This document shows, piece after piece, positions 22,722 to 33,521 of a stretch of DNA of 64,000 nt (its first letter is position 1; each line of letters starts with the position of its first letter). This stretch comes from Gnetum montanum (lineage: Eukaryota > Streptophyta > Gnetopsida > Gnetales > Gnetaceae), in the NCBI GenBank assembly GCA_015680685.1, contig MNCI01002303.1, positions 1-64,000 on the forward strand, given 5' to 3'. Below the pieces are notes generated by a model that did not search any database, had not been told where the DNA came from, and saw nothing but the letters and a program-made list of their open reading frames with translations. Both the position numbers and the translations under genes were made by a program.

Positions 22722-25551
22722 GTAAGCAGAATGAAATGCTTTGGAATCAAAAAATTAATTCATATGTTGGCTCAAAGTACGCTACCATGTTTGTAGAACA
22801 ATAAAGAACTTCCATATTGTTTACTATTCATTGCCATTTCAATTTTTTCAAAGCAAAAAGTGGCTTGGATGTTTTTGTTACTTTTAAAGAATGGTTTATC
22901 AAAAGCTTACAACTCTGCGTTAGCACTCAAATAAATAGAGCATTAACACATATAGCATCAACACACCACTTAGGATTGCAAAAATTTCTTGGAGAACATT
23001 CACATACCACAAAAACATTATAAAACTACTAACACCAGTTGTTTTTAGGATTCATTACAATTAAACTCTAAAAATTCACTATAAATTGTTGCTTTCCTTT
23101 TCAACCCTAAGGAGTAAGGATAAAACTACGCTAACAACTAACAAGTGCATAACTGATCATAACAATAGGTTGATTCTAGCACTTACGTGACATAATTTTA
23201 GAGGATACATAGCAAAACATTATGGTTATCAAAAGAACTTATATTTCTCTATTTAACGATCAAAACAAGTATGTGACTTGCTAGGTTTTGAGTTTGTTTT
23301 ACAAGTGATACCCATGGATGTGGTTCAATGTAAATCCTAAACTTCCATTATAATTTCATCAAACAAATTTAATTCAACTACAAAGCTTTCATACAATTAC
23401 TAATGATCAAGCAAAAATAAGCTCAACAACTTTCACATATAATGGGGGATTGCATTCTTACATTTGAAGGACACCCAACTCAATTTTACTATCACCACCT
23501 AGGCATGAATTGGGTTTCTTCAGGTTCTATATATTAAACAAGAAAGATTTGACTCAGTATCATTTATTCTTGACTTCACGTCAATATTCCTTCAAGATAG
23601 GGAATCAAGCATCATATGTGAGGTGGGTAGGTAGTTGTAAATGATAATTGCTTTAGGCAAAACATTTGGTTTTTATGTAACTCAAACCCTTAAGGCCAAT
23701 AGCTCAAGATATTAAGCCCATGGTTGGACAATGGTGTTCATTTCGATGTTGAAGGCAAGATGCATGAAAACTAAATAATGCAACTTATCCATTCTAAATA
23801 TAGAGATAAATATATTATTAAGAATTATTTAATATACTTCTAAAAATGCTACATGCTTCAAACAATGCATAATATCACCTAATTATTAAGTATAGGTAAA
23901 GCCACGTAACTTAGAAATTAAAGGGCTTCTAATCATAATTCATGTGGGATCATTTTATGGAAAATAAATAAACAAACAAGATCAAGATAGGATCTTTACT
24001 TTGGGGAATTTTTGCAATCCATAAAAGAAAACATAAATTCTTAGATGGAAATGGGACCACCATAATGAAATATAAATGAATAAATAATAAATTGCCCATC
24101 AAAATTTAAAATCAAGACTTTAGCAGAACTTATAATGCATATATTTAGTATTAAAATAATTTACTCCAATGGAACTATATAAATTTAATAATGCAATTAT
24201 CAACAATTTATGATATGCAATAACTAACATTACTTCACGGTAAATTTCAAATATTTTTTTGAACACGTAAAAAGACAACTTTATTAATAAAATAGTATTT
24301 GAAGTATAACATTGGTTGTGGCATAGTGGTTAAGGCATTTGAAAGGTAAACAAGAGCTACCAATTTAACCATCTCAAATCTTTCTTTGAACAATTTTCCC
24401 ATGTCACCAAGGAAAATATAAACAATTGAGAATTGTCATTGCCACCTATTTCAACTAAAATGAGAATATTCATTAAAAGTTAGAGTTCCTAAACAAAGGG
24501 AAAGTAGGTGGTTGCTAGCAGAAAATAATGATTGTTTGCTGCATTTAAAGCAAGCCGAGATTTGCATGTGGGAAAGGATTATAACACATTTTCTTTATTG
24601 CTAGATCACAGAAGGGCAATGGGTTTCCACAACATAGGTTGTCATAGATAGTAACATAGTTCATATCAAGAAATTTTTAATGAATAATGGCTTCCTCCCA
24701 ATTGTATGGAAATTTTGTTGTCTTAATAATGGTGATTAGGGATTCACAATGAGGCCTTCAACTAAGGGCAAATAAATAGATTTCCTTAAACCAACATAAA
24801 ACAAATGCAGGAAAATAATTGCTCCTTTTTAAGATTAAATCACCATGGAAGCACACACACGCTGACCTCTAGCTCACTACATTGCCATATTTTTCTGACA
24901 TGCACAAACATTTACAAGCAGACTCTAAAGAGTTCATCAAAACAACAAGTCTTTTTGTCTAACAGGGGAAATAAATTCTGACATTTTAAGGCAAGATTTG
25001 AAAGTATTCATCAATATAAGCATGAAACATTGAGAACAAGAAGCACACAACCATAAAAATATACAAGTGACCAAAGAGGCGGAAAAATCATTACTATTAA
25101 GAAAAATAAATTTTGATTTCTGAAACAATGGAGAATTAAATTTAAGTACTAGTAAACCAAGCAAAACAAACAATGCATAAGAGACGTGTGTTCCAAACAA
25201 GCTTGATTGTTATGATGGGTTAACTTGGTACACTTTTCAACTCATTTTCTAACCTCTTAAGCATCTATCTTGAATCATTAAAATTAATGTTTAGAATCAA
25301 AACCGTGTCTTTGAAATAACATGCAAATTGTACCAAATACAAGACCATACACTGCTTGGTAAACTTTGTAATTTGTAGGTGGATCTAGCTAATATTTTAA
25401 TTTATATTGAAATTTGAAATTCTTTTTAAATCAAAGCTGCAAAAATTGAATTCACTTCCCACTGTTCTATTAGTATGTCATTTGATCACTATTCTCTTGT
25501 CATTTCATTCAAAGAATCTTGCTATGCCTTATATATAAATATGATATGCAG
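22722..25551 (+). other. RLK intron, 2.8 kb, mostly unassigned
   Basis: AT-rich intron. The only recognisable item is a weak tRNA-like A-box at 24318-24335. No ORF here carries a known motif. Confidence 0.4.
24318..24335 (+). repeat. possible SINE A-box
   Basis: GTGGCATAGTGGTTAAGG fits a tRNA A-box as found in plant SINEs. A convincing B-box was not found within the following 60 nt, so this is a weak call. Confidence 0.25.
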
Positions 25552-25598
25552 GAACATCGTAGGGAACTATTTTCAGATTAGTGAACCAGAGACAACAG
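25552..25598 (+). pseudogene. RLK exon: end of LRR region
   Basis: 47-nt exon with acceptor TATGCAG and donor GTATAA. Encodes NIVGNYFQISEPETT, the equivalent of the NLVANNFT segment that ends the LRR block in relatives. Confidence 0.75.
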
Positions 25599-25796
25599 GT
25601 ATAAAGCCTATTATATTTAGATATTTAGGTGCACTAAATGCATATTATATTGTTAGTATTGTATATCTTCATGGGCAATCATCATACCTAGATTTTATAT
25701 GAATAAAGAGGATGGATTTAGTATTAATGAAATAGGTATTGAGAATATTAATTGTAATGATTTATCTCTTTTCACAACAAGAACACTTGGAAAAGT

Positions 25797-25845
25797 CTAG
25801 GTTGTCTTCAAAGGACCTTCCCATGTAATAGAGGTGCACCACAAT
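25797..25845 (+). pseudogene. RLK exon: cysteine motif between LRR and malectin
   Basis: Encodes LGCLQRTFPCNRGAPQ before donor GTAAGT; relatives have CLQ-x-x-FPCNRG here. The last base joins the next exon to give Tyr in frame. The acceptor is uncertain: the two AGs nearby (25785 and 25797) do not restore the phase left by the previous exon, so a small indel may be present. Confidence 0.65.
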
Positions 25846-26271
25846 GTAAGTTAGAATTTAGAAAAATAATTTCACTTTTCTCCATCGTAATTCATTAATT
25901 GCATTTCATAAGAGATTAGATTTGAAACCCCATGCTTACCTAAACTAGGATGTCCTATTCGGGTAGATGAGCAACTTGACAATAGTTTCTATGACCTACT
26001 ATGTACCTAACACCAAATGAGCAATTTTACTATGCCCTGAGATGGAATATATCTTAACACTATCGGCTGAAATTGTACCTAGGTGGAATGTTATGTAGTA
26101 ATTAATTTTAGTATTTTTAATCTTTGGAGTGAACAAATCACTAAATTTTTCACAAAAGCTATCTAGAGAGTATGGAAGTTGGAAGAAGGTTGGAAAGAAA
26201 ATGTAACATATAAAATGTGATTTAACTGCCTTAGGATTTAAACTAAAAGGATTGTAATTTAACAAAGAATG

Positions 26272-26336
26272 TTAGCCTAGTGGTAACAATCTTGACATGG
26301 TAAATCCAAGTCGTAAGTTCAACTTCATTTGCTAAG
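26272..26336 (+). repeat. tRNA-derived SINE-like head, plus strand
   Basis: TTAGCCTAGTGGTAA (A-box) and GTAAGTTCAACTTC (B-box) lie about 36 nt apart, close to tRNA spacing. It faces the head at 26489-26550 on the other strand. Confidence 0.5.
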
Positions 26337-26488
26337 TTATGGACAAATTTTGACCAAGGAATTTTGAAACTAGTGTGGTCCAACAAAACCAAGAGAGTCT
26401 CAACTGACATTGAAATTTTATTTAGGTCTACTAGTTTCAGAATTCCTTTTATGGAATTTTTTGGGTACATAATATAGTGTAGCCCATT

Positions 26489-26550
26489 AGAATTGAACCT
26501 ATGACCTAGGTTTTCCAAGCAAGGCCTCTTTCCACTAAGTTAACACCTCA
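26489..26550 (-). repeat. tRNA-derived SINE-like head, minus strand
   Basis: Read on the minus strand, TTAACTTAGTGGAAAGAGG (A-box) is followed by AGGTTCAATTCT (B-box), a good match to an RNA polymerase III internal promoter of a tRNA-derived SINE. Confidence 0.5.
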
Positions 26551-26578
26551 GTGTTGGTTACTTGATAAACCTTTGATT

Positions 26579-26806
26579 GTTTTCCTTAACTCTTTTGGAT
26601 TTTTTTGGGGATATATTCTATAGCTTTAAATTAATTTCATTTTATTATGTTTTTGTAACTAGACATTGTGAGGGACCCTACTACTATAATTGTTTCCCTT
26701 AACTCTTTTGGACTTTTTTTGGGGATATATTCTATAGCTTTAAATTAATTTCATTTTATTATGTTTTTGTAACTAGACATTGTGAGGGACCCTACTACTA
26801 TTATTA
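26579..26806. repeat. tandem duplication, 113-bp unit x2
   Basis: The segment starting TTTCCTTAACTCTTTTGG at 26581 is repeated almost exactly 113 bp later (26693), through GAGGGACCCTACTACTA in both copies. Only a few differences separate them, so the duplication is recent relative to the gene's decay. Purely intronic. Confidence 0.8.
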
Positions 26807-27598
26807 AAAGCTTAAGGTTAGGGCAATTATTGAGGTTACAATAAGCAAATTCTTGGAATGAGCGCACAGTAGAAACAACCCCTACGTTAATCCCACTAGC
26901 CAACTTCTAGAATCTATATTTGAAACAGGGTGACTCCGGGGTTGTTCCTTGGCTAAAGCCCCTTAGCACCAAGGGTTAGACATAACCAACAAGAAGACAT
27001 AACTAACAGTCATGATTGATAGAAAACCAACCCAGCAGGGGAGATTGATTGAGATACAGACCAGGAAGATAGATTGGAGTCAGTGCACTAACCATAGATC
27101 AAGAAGACCAGCCCGCCCTATGTGTGTTTCCATGAAACACGACTAAGGTACACAGTGCACGTTGATTCTCAACGTGACATCTATTACCATCCCAGAAGAA
27201 CCCTAAAATATATTACAGCAAACTTTAGTTTATGTTAGTCCTAGTAACATGAACTCTTTGTTCTAGTTGTCTGATTCGTAACATCAGCCAACCAGCCCAT
27301 ATCCTAGCAACGGCTCCCCCATAATTGGAGCACTGCATTCTTTCTTAGTACAAACATCTTACCATTGATAATTTCCCAGTCTCCTTCTAAGTTTTACCAT
27401 ATTTAAAAGATGTAAAGATTATTCTGTTCCTTTCTCTTATCCACATTTTGTTCATATGAACTGGTTAAATGGGCATGCACATATTTTACACCTTGCCTGT
27501 TTTGCAACGATGAGTTTAACGTTTCAAAATATTTATAGATAATATATGAAACTAAGGTTATAACATCAGTTTCCCCACTTTATTGCTGGGTTTTTCAG
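26807..27598 (+). other. RLK intron, unassigned
   Basis: Nothing recognised apart from ordinary AT-rich intron sequence; a T-rich acceptor tract ends at 27598. Confidence 0.35.
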
Positions 27599-27973
27599 AT
27601 TCTAAATTTGCAGTGAACTGTGGTGGTGATCAGAAAACATCTGCCACTGGAACAGTCTATCAAAGAGACACTAAAACCCTTGGACCTGCCTCCTTTTATG
27701 TAACTGATGCTCAGGACTGGGGTGTAAGCAGTGTAGGGCATTTCATGGACAGAACTGTTGATCTTACTTATGTGAAAACAATCCAGCGTCAATTTGCAAA
27801 CAGTTTAGATTCAGAATTATATCCGACAGCAAGAGTATCTCCAAGTTCATTGAGATACTATGGTTTGGGACTTGAAAATGGATGATCTAAGATTAGCCTA
27901 CGGTTTGCAGAAATAGAAATGCCAAGTACAGCAAGTTGGCCTTGGAAGACGCTACTTTGATGTATATATACAG
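27599..27973 (+). pseudogene. RLK exon: malectin-like domain, N-terminal part
   Basis: Acceptor TTTTTCAG, donor GTACAG. Encodes SKFAVNCGG, LGPASFYVTDAQDWGVSSVG, DSELYPTARVSPSSLRYYGL and GLENG, the core of the malectin-like carbohydrate-binding domain of LRR-VIII-2 kinases. A TGA at 27883-27885 follows GLENG, where relatives have Tyr or similar. Between about 27940 and 27950 the frame shifts by one, because GRRYFDVYIQ appears in another frame up to the donor. Confidence 0.9.
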
Positions 27974-28045
27974 GTACAGGGCTTTCTATGATAATGGCCA
28001 CCTCATTCTTTTCTTTAAATTAACGGTTATTATGGTGACTTACAG

Positions 28046-28229
28046 GGGAAGAGGGTGTTGACTGACTTCAATATTGAGAAGGAAGCTGGGAGTTCATACA
28101 CAGCAGTGGTGGCAAATGTTACACACAATGTCATGGAAATTCACTTTTTCTGGGCAGGGAAGGGAACTTGCTGCATTCCAGTTCAAGGAGGCTATGGAAT
28201 ATTAATTTCTGCTCTAAGTGCTTCACCGG
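28046..28229 (+). pseudogene. RLK exon: malectin-like domain, C-terminal part
   Basis: Acceptor CTTACAG. Encodes GKRVLTDFNIEKEAGSS, then VMEIHFFWAGKGTCCIPVQG and YGILISALSASP; the WAGKGTCCIP motif is diagnostic of the family. Intact. Donor GTAAAA at 28230; the exon end and donor are duplicated in tandem just downstream. Confidence 0.9.
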
Positions 28230-28308
28230 GTAAAAACGAGCCTATCTTTTTATGGAATATTAGTTTCTGCTCTATGTGCTTCACCGGGTAAAAACGAGCC
28301 TATCTTTT
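28193..28308 (+). repeat. 58-bp tandem duplication covering exon end and splice donor
   Basis: The segment starting TATGGAATAT at 28193 recurs at 28251 with two mismatches, including the coding end GCTTCACCGG and the donor GGTAAAAACG. Use of the second donor would add 58 nt and shift the frame. Confidence 0.9.
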
Positions 28309-28890
28309 TAACGTTTAGATTACATATAACAAGCAATGCACAAAGTTATTTTTAAGGTACAAGTGACTTACCATTGAAAAAGTATGCCACATTTTTCCTT
28401 TAAATGAGAAAATTTTGGTAGTTGGCTAATGGTTGTGCATTTATTTATTGTAAAAACATTTTAGTGATTTACATTACATGGTTATCAAAGGGGTCATGGT
28501 GCTTTGAACAATAAGGAAATTATCGTTCAATCTACATAGTCACTCCAATTTATCATAAACATTTACTTTTCTTGGTTAAGTTAAGCAACCCTCTCCTTGT
28601 CCATTACAATGGAAGTATAAACTTTGGATTCAACACCAAGATGTATGACAGCAGCTAGCATTGAAGTATGCCTATGCTCAAGGTAAGCACAATCTAAATA
28701 GACACAATTCAAAGCATGGGAATATAAATGATTCATCAGAGTTCTTAAATGTGCTTAAAATCCAAGTATTTGGATGTACAAAGTTGATATTTAAGCTGTG
28801 TGATGATGTTAGGACTATGAAATTTGTACCCGAAATCATAAGGTATCGGTAATCTTTATTGCATTTCTTGGGCATGCATTATTTGGGAAG

Positions 28891-28964
28891 CTTGACTAGA
28901 TGGTTAGATGAAAGAGTCTTAAAACTTGACCTTGCCAAGCAGGAGGACAAGAGTTCAAATCTTA
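28891..28964 (+). repeat. tRNA-derived SINE-like head
   Basis: CTTGACTAGATGGTTAGA (A-box-like) and GAGTTCAAATCTTA (B-box-like) are spaced about 42 nt apart. Followed by the 42-bp tandem repeats. Confidence 0.4.
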
Positions 28965-29038
28965 GGGAGAATAAATTTAAAAAGCAAAGTCATGACAAAT
29001 GGGTAATAGTTTAATTGACCCTTTTGAAATAGCATCAA

Positions 29039-29164
29039 GGAAACTTGATAACTTTATTAATGACATGTGCACCAAGAAAAGGAAACTTGATATCTTTATT
29101 AATGACATGTGCACCAAGAAAAGGAAACTTGGTAACTTTATTAATGACATGTGCACCAATAAAA
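29039..29164. repeat. 42-bp minisatellite, three units
   Basis: Three head-to-tail copies of a 42-bp unit starting GGAAACTTGATAACTTTATT at 29039, 29081 and 29123, with one to a few differences. The unit length is a multiple of three and open in some frames, but it is intronic and has no known motif. Confidence 0.9.
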
Positions 29165-29695
29165 CTTGGCAACATTCCTTGGCGATATAATGTTGATGAA
29201 GGGTTTGTTACACCTATTATATATATTTTCTTTGTCTAATAGATCCTCAAGGTGTGTAGACGCAATAAAAAACTTTTTAGTTTCACTATCTTTTTCATAA
29301 ATTTTAGCAGTACTCTCTCTACTGAGAATAACTACATCTATATTGGTCTTTTTTATTGGTGTCTTAACTTACATCTTTGCAAGCTTTGATATAGCCTTTT
29401 GCAGCCTGTGTGCGTCTTGTTTAATTAACATTGTAATTAATCATAATTGATGCTGCAACAACATCTACTTCTGTTGCAGCTTTTACCAATGTGAATGGTT
29501 TCTCTTCCTAAAATTTGACATTCTAAGTTAAGAATACGCGGACACCTTATAAAGCCATATGATTAAAGAACTTTTTAAAGGTTTGCATTGGACATGCCTT
29601 CGAATTGGTGTATGAAAGGTCTGTGAAGGGTGTTCGTACCTGGCGTTGACCTTGGTAGAGATAAGTATAACGGAATGTGAGGTAATCAGCTGAGC

Positions 29696-29758
29696 AATAG
29701 CCATGTGATTAAAGGATCAAAGAAGGCTCTTTATAATGATATCATGTGTTCAGATTAT
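29696..29758 (+). repeat. possible SINE head
   Basis: AATAGCCATGTGATTAAAGG and GTGTTCAGATTAT could be degenerate A and B boxes about 30 nt apart. Weak call. Confidence 0.3.
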
Positions 29759-29919
29759 GATTACAAGTTTTTTCTTTTCTCCAAGACTCCATCTTCCCAC
29801 TACTACTTTACTATTGTTCATTGTTGCAAAGGTTACAAGGTTTTGCATTCTCTTTCATGAGTTGTTTGATATTGACTCCTTTTCACTTCCCTCTATCCTA
29901 TTTTTCTTGTTTCTCAGCA

Positions 29920-29985
29920 CCACCACCACACCCCACTCCCCCACCCACCCCCACACCCCACTCCCCACTCCCCCCTCCTTTTTTC
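29920..29985. repeat. C/A-rich low-complexity tract
   Basis: Interrupted CCACC and CCCCAC motifs form an almost purely C, A and T tract. It produces proline-rich ORFs by composition only. Confidence 0.75.
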
Positions 29986-30886
29986 TTGGTTCAGTTTTTC
30001 TTTTCTTTTCTTTTGGAACAGATATTTTTTTAAAATTTAGTTTTAGCGGTGGAAAAGAAATCCAGCTGTACGCAAACTTCAACTTGAAAGATTGTGGACA
30101 GGAAATTCTCAATATTACTTTAAACAGAGCGAACCTGTTTAGTATCACAATTTAGAATAGATTGTTTACTGCCAAGCCCCCAGAATAAACGAGTTGTTTG
30201 CTCTGATTTCTTTTAAAATCTGGCCCTATCGGCGAATATGAAATTTAATAATAAAACGGCTGCCTCTGTGGTGTCTAAGTATGTAAACTGCTCCTAATAT
30301 TGAGTGGGATTGCTTGAAAACTATTTCTTTATCTATCCTGTTATTAAACAAATGGCAAATTCAATCTCTCATTCTTTAATTTTCTGTGAGGCATGCTTCC
30401 TACAATGTCAGCTATCTTCTTAAAGTTTAGCTAGGGGACCCCAGAATAGAAGCAGGCATGAATACAAATCTGAAAACCCAAGCAGTAGTTTTCAAGGTGT
30501 TGCAGCATTGATCCATTACAATTTTTCTCATGTTCATTTTGATCTGCATAGTTTCCTACTTTTCTTTAATAATATTAGCTGGTTACATACGTAGCTAATT
30601 ATGCATAGAACAAGAAAGACTGTTAACAAACACAATCTACAAATACAAAGTTGGGACTTTATTTTGCTCACCACATCTTTTAAACAGGACACTGTCTGAA
30701 CTTGAAGACAATATTAATAATGCTTAGCTGATATTAAACAGAATGGATGACAAACAGATTTTGTAAAACATGATTACAGTAGGAAGAGAGTCTCAGCAAA
30801 TTTTGTTGTCTTATTCATTTATATTTTCATGGTAATTTAAGAACGTGTGTGTTTCATGACTAATGCATCATAATTCACTGTATCAG
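29986..30886 (+). other. RLK intron, unassigned
   Basis: AT-rich; no exon was recognised between the malectin and membrane exons. Confidence 0.35.
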
Positions 30887-31045
30887 AATTTAACCCTACA
30901 ACTAAGAGCTCCACAAACTCCAGTAAAAGTGGAAGTAAAACGGGAATGGTGATTGGGATCATCTTTGGATGTTTAGCCATATTGTTAATATTTGCATGCT
31001 TCATAATTTGGCTAAAGAGAACTAAATACTCTTCAACGGAATCAG
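30887..31045 (+). pseudogene. RLK exon: juxtamembrane and transmembrane segment
   Basis: Acceptor TATCAG, donor GTAAAG. Its first two bases complete a Glu codon begun in the previous exon. Encodes a Ser/Thr/Lys-rich stalk, the membrane helix MVIGIIFGCLAILLIFACFI and the stop-transfer basic residues WLKRTKY. Intact. Confidence 0.9.
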
Positions 31046-31135
31046 GTAAAGACGATGGTACTCTACATACTTAAATATTATGTGACAAGTGTGATCTTTG
31101 AAATTTTGTCAACTACTAATGCACAAACTTTTTAG

Positions 31136-31251
31136 GTTTAAAGGATTTTCAATGCACAGTGGAACAGTTTGCATTTTCTCAGTTGCAGAATGCTACAGGA
31201 AATTTCAACGAGGAAAACAAACTAGGCCAGGGAGCATATGGTGTAGTTTAC
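31136..31251 (+). pseudogene. RLK exon: start of kinase domain, glycine loop
   Basis: Acceptor TTTTTAG, in phase with the membrane exon. Encodes FAFSQLQNATGNFNEENKLG and the ATP-loop GQGAYGVVY. Relatives continue with Lys and a donor. Here the sequence after TAC (31249-31251) has no in-phase GT donor, so the boundary is lost or shifted. Confidence 0.8.
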
Positions 31252-31362
31252 GCGCCACGTTGGTGGAACCGTATCGCGAAGGCATGTAACTATTCTTGCT
31301 TCCAATAGTCTATCTGCAAGTGTAAAGTGATTGCCTATTTATCTCTAATTTTACTGTTACAG

Positions 31363-31573
31363 GGTATTCTTCCGGGTAATAAACAGATTGCCGTGAAGCA
31401 ACTCTCTTCCACATCAAAACAAGGAGCTGAACAATTTATGAATGAAGTTACCGCTATATCTTCTGTGCAACACAGAAACCTTGTGAGGCTATATGGATGT
31501 TGTATTGAAGGAGATCATAGGATTCTTGTTTACGAATATTTAGAAAACAACAGCCTTGAGCAAGCATTATTTG
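31363..31573 (+). pseudogene. RLK exon: kinase N-lobe
   Basis: Acceptor GTTACAG, donor GTAAGT. Encodes GILPGNKQIAVKQLSSTSKQ with the ATP-binding Lys of AVKQL, the alpha-C Glu in FMNEVTAISSVQHRNLVRLY, and HRILVYEYLENNSLEQALF. Intact and strongly conserved. Confidence 0.95.
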
Positions 31574-31657
31574 GTAAGTTTTATATGTTTTATGGAACTT
31601 GAAAAATATGTCTACATTTTAAGTGCATTGAGATAACCATTTGGGCTGATGATGCAG

Positions 31658-31885
31658 TTTCTAGAATCAGGCTGGATTGGCCTACTAGATACAGCATTTG
31701 CATACAGATTACAAGTGGACTTGCATATCTTCATGAAGAGTCTCATGTCAAGATAATTCACAGGGATGTCAAAGCTAGTGACATTCTCTTGGATGAGTCA
31801 CTGAATCCAAAGATTTCATATTTTGGATTGGCAAAGCTTTCAGACCCAAGGAAACCCATATGAGCACAAGGGTTGCTGGAACATA
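31658..31885 (+). pseudogene. RLK exon: catalytic and activation loops, mutated
   Basis: Acceptor GATGCAG, donor GTAAGA. Encodes [20 protein letters not shown], then [15 protein letters not shown] and [13 protein letters not shown]. The catalytic-loop Asn is Asp (31780-31782) and the DFG Asp is Tyr (31819-31821). The frame then reaches TGA at 31861 because of a one-base shift; the next frame restores HMSTRVAGT up to the donor. The product could not be an active kinase. Confidence 0.9.
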
Positions 31886-32151
31886 GTAAGATTTTTTAGT
31901 TATGTTTTCCATTCTCTAATGAAATCATATATAGAGCTGCACGATTATACATGATTTGGAATCAATATTTTCATTCAAATCTTAGTGCACAATGATTTTA
32001 ATCCCTAGCCATTCTAGAAAAATGGAAGGTTCAAAATAGTTTTAAAAATTGTACTAGGTTGTATGTGCTTGACATTGCTCAGTTAGAATGTGGGAAACTA
32101 GCAAACTCACGAACTACTGTGACCTGATAACAAAAGTTGAATTTTGCAGTG

Positions 32152-33521
32152 TGTTGATGCGTAAATTTTGGACACGCCGCCAACATCTGTGAAAACTTGT
32201 TTTAGGAGACTATAGCCTAGGGCGCCTCCCATATGGGTATGGAAACCCCGGAATAGTCTTAGCTGGAAAGGGCTATGGGACAAAACAATAATAATAATAA
32301 TATTTTTAAGCAAAATATTAAAAACTTAAATTTGATTTAATATTAAAAACTTATATTTAATTTAATATTGGAAACTTAAAAATAATTCGTGCAATTTCTA
32401 GGATGATAAATAATTCAAAAATTCAAATTTCATGTATCCCGCTGCAAAAGGTGCTTTCAGTATGTGGTTGCTGCCACTGTTGCTACCCTTGTGGCAGAGA
32501 CAGATTCGCCTATTGCAGCAACTACTTGCAAGGGAGATAAGAGGACTGCTTACTGCAGTTCAGAGGAGTTCGTTGTTGCCGAATGATCGCCACCTACGAC
32601 GCTCACAAGGCTGCTGTGGATACCCCTGTTGACGTGCACCAGATCACCTTGCGTAGCTAGCCGTCGCCGTACGTGGTTACTTGTCGCCTATGGTCCGTCG
32701 TACATCGGCTGCACTGCTGCATGAAAGAGGCCACTGCTTGTAATGACGCCTTGTTCACATCATGTGCCCTGTCGGCCGTAGTAGGGGGGGTCAAGCGATG
32801 ACCGCTGCCATGCACTCTGCCATGTCTGCTGTGCTCCCGTACTTGCCGTCTGCCGTCTGCTATGCTCCCGTGCCTACCGTCTGCTGGGCTCCCGTGCCTG
32901 CCATCTGTCGTTTGCCGTCACCACGTGAGGAGGATCGTGTAGGAACAGAGAGAGATGCTCACATCTGCCACCTATTTTCTTCAGAGAAAACAAGTGCTGC
33001 TGATTGTCCTCTAAGAAAACAGGTGTTGCCGATCTTCCTCGGAGAAAACAGGTGCTGCCCCCTGATCGTTGATCCTCCTCCTTTTATGTGAATTGACAGG
33101 GTATTTATAGGGTTGGACCAGGCTTGGGCACGAAATTCAAGAATGGAATCAATGGCTGTGAGATGAGAGGAAAGCAGATCTAGCGACATGTGTCCCATGG
33201 ATAGTTGACACGAGTTGGATGTGTGTTGGATAGTTGCATTCTTTGACCAGCTTCAACATATCTGTGTTGGATAGTTGTGCATGAGTTGGATGTGTGTTGG
33301 ATAGTGGCATTCTTTGACCAGGTTTAATGTATCTGTGTTGGATAGTTATGCATGAGTACATTGCATTTTACAATTTATGGGTTATTTAAGCCCATGAAAG
33401 TACATTTAATTAAGACCTTGAGGGCTTGACATGTCAATACTGTACGACTTCTGATTTTTTGTGATATTAAACTTGTTCAAACAAGGCCCTATGCCTAGCA
33501 TGGGTGAGGTTGACCTCAACA
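32152..33521 (-). repeat. 3' LTR of copy A'
   Basis: TGTTGATGCG to GACCTCAACA. A minus-strand TATAAATA lies at 33102-33109. Near 33190-33360 it holds imperfect repeats of TGTTGGATAGTTG about 70 bp apart. GC-rich ORFs inside (for example near 32762) are not genes. Confidence 0.9.

Noticed and set aside
29039-29164. CRISPR-like repeat array
   Set aside because: The units are contiguous without spacers and the genome is a plant.
29736-30155. 139-codon ORF in the intron
   Set aside because: Its length comes from a C/A-rich low-complexity tract; no domain, and it lies between RLK exons.
31098-31289. 63-codon ORF over the kinase start exon
   Set aside because: It is in the wrong frame; the kinase reading is continuous with the membrane exon in another frame.
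32432-33091. GC-rich ORFs inside the 3' LTR of A' (and the matching ones near 38101-38383)
   Set aside because: They follow LTR composition, differ between the two LTRs and have no motif.
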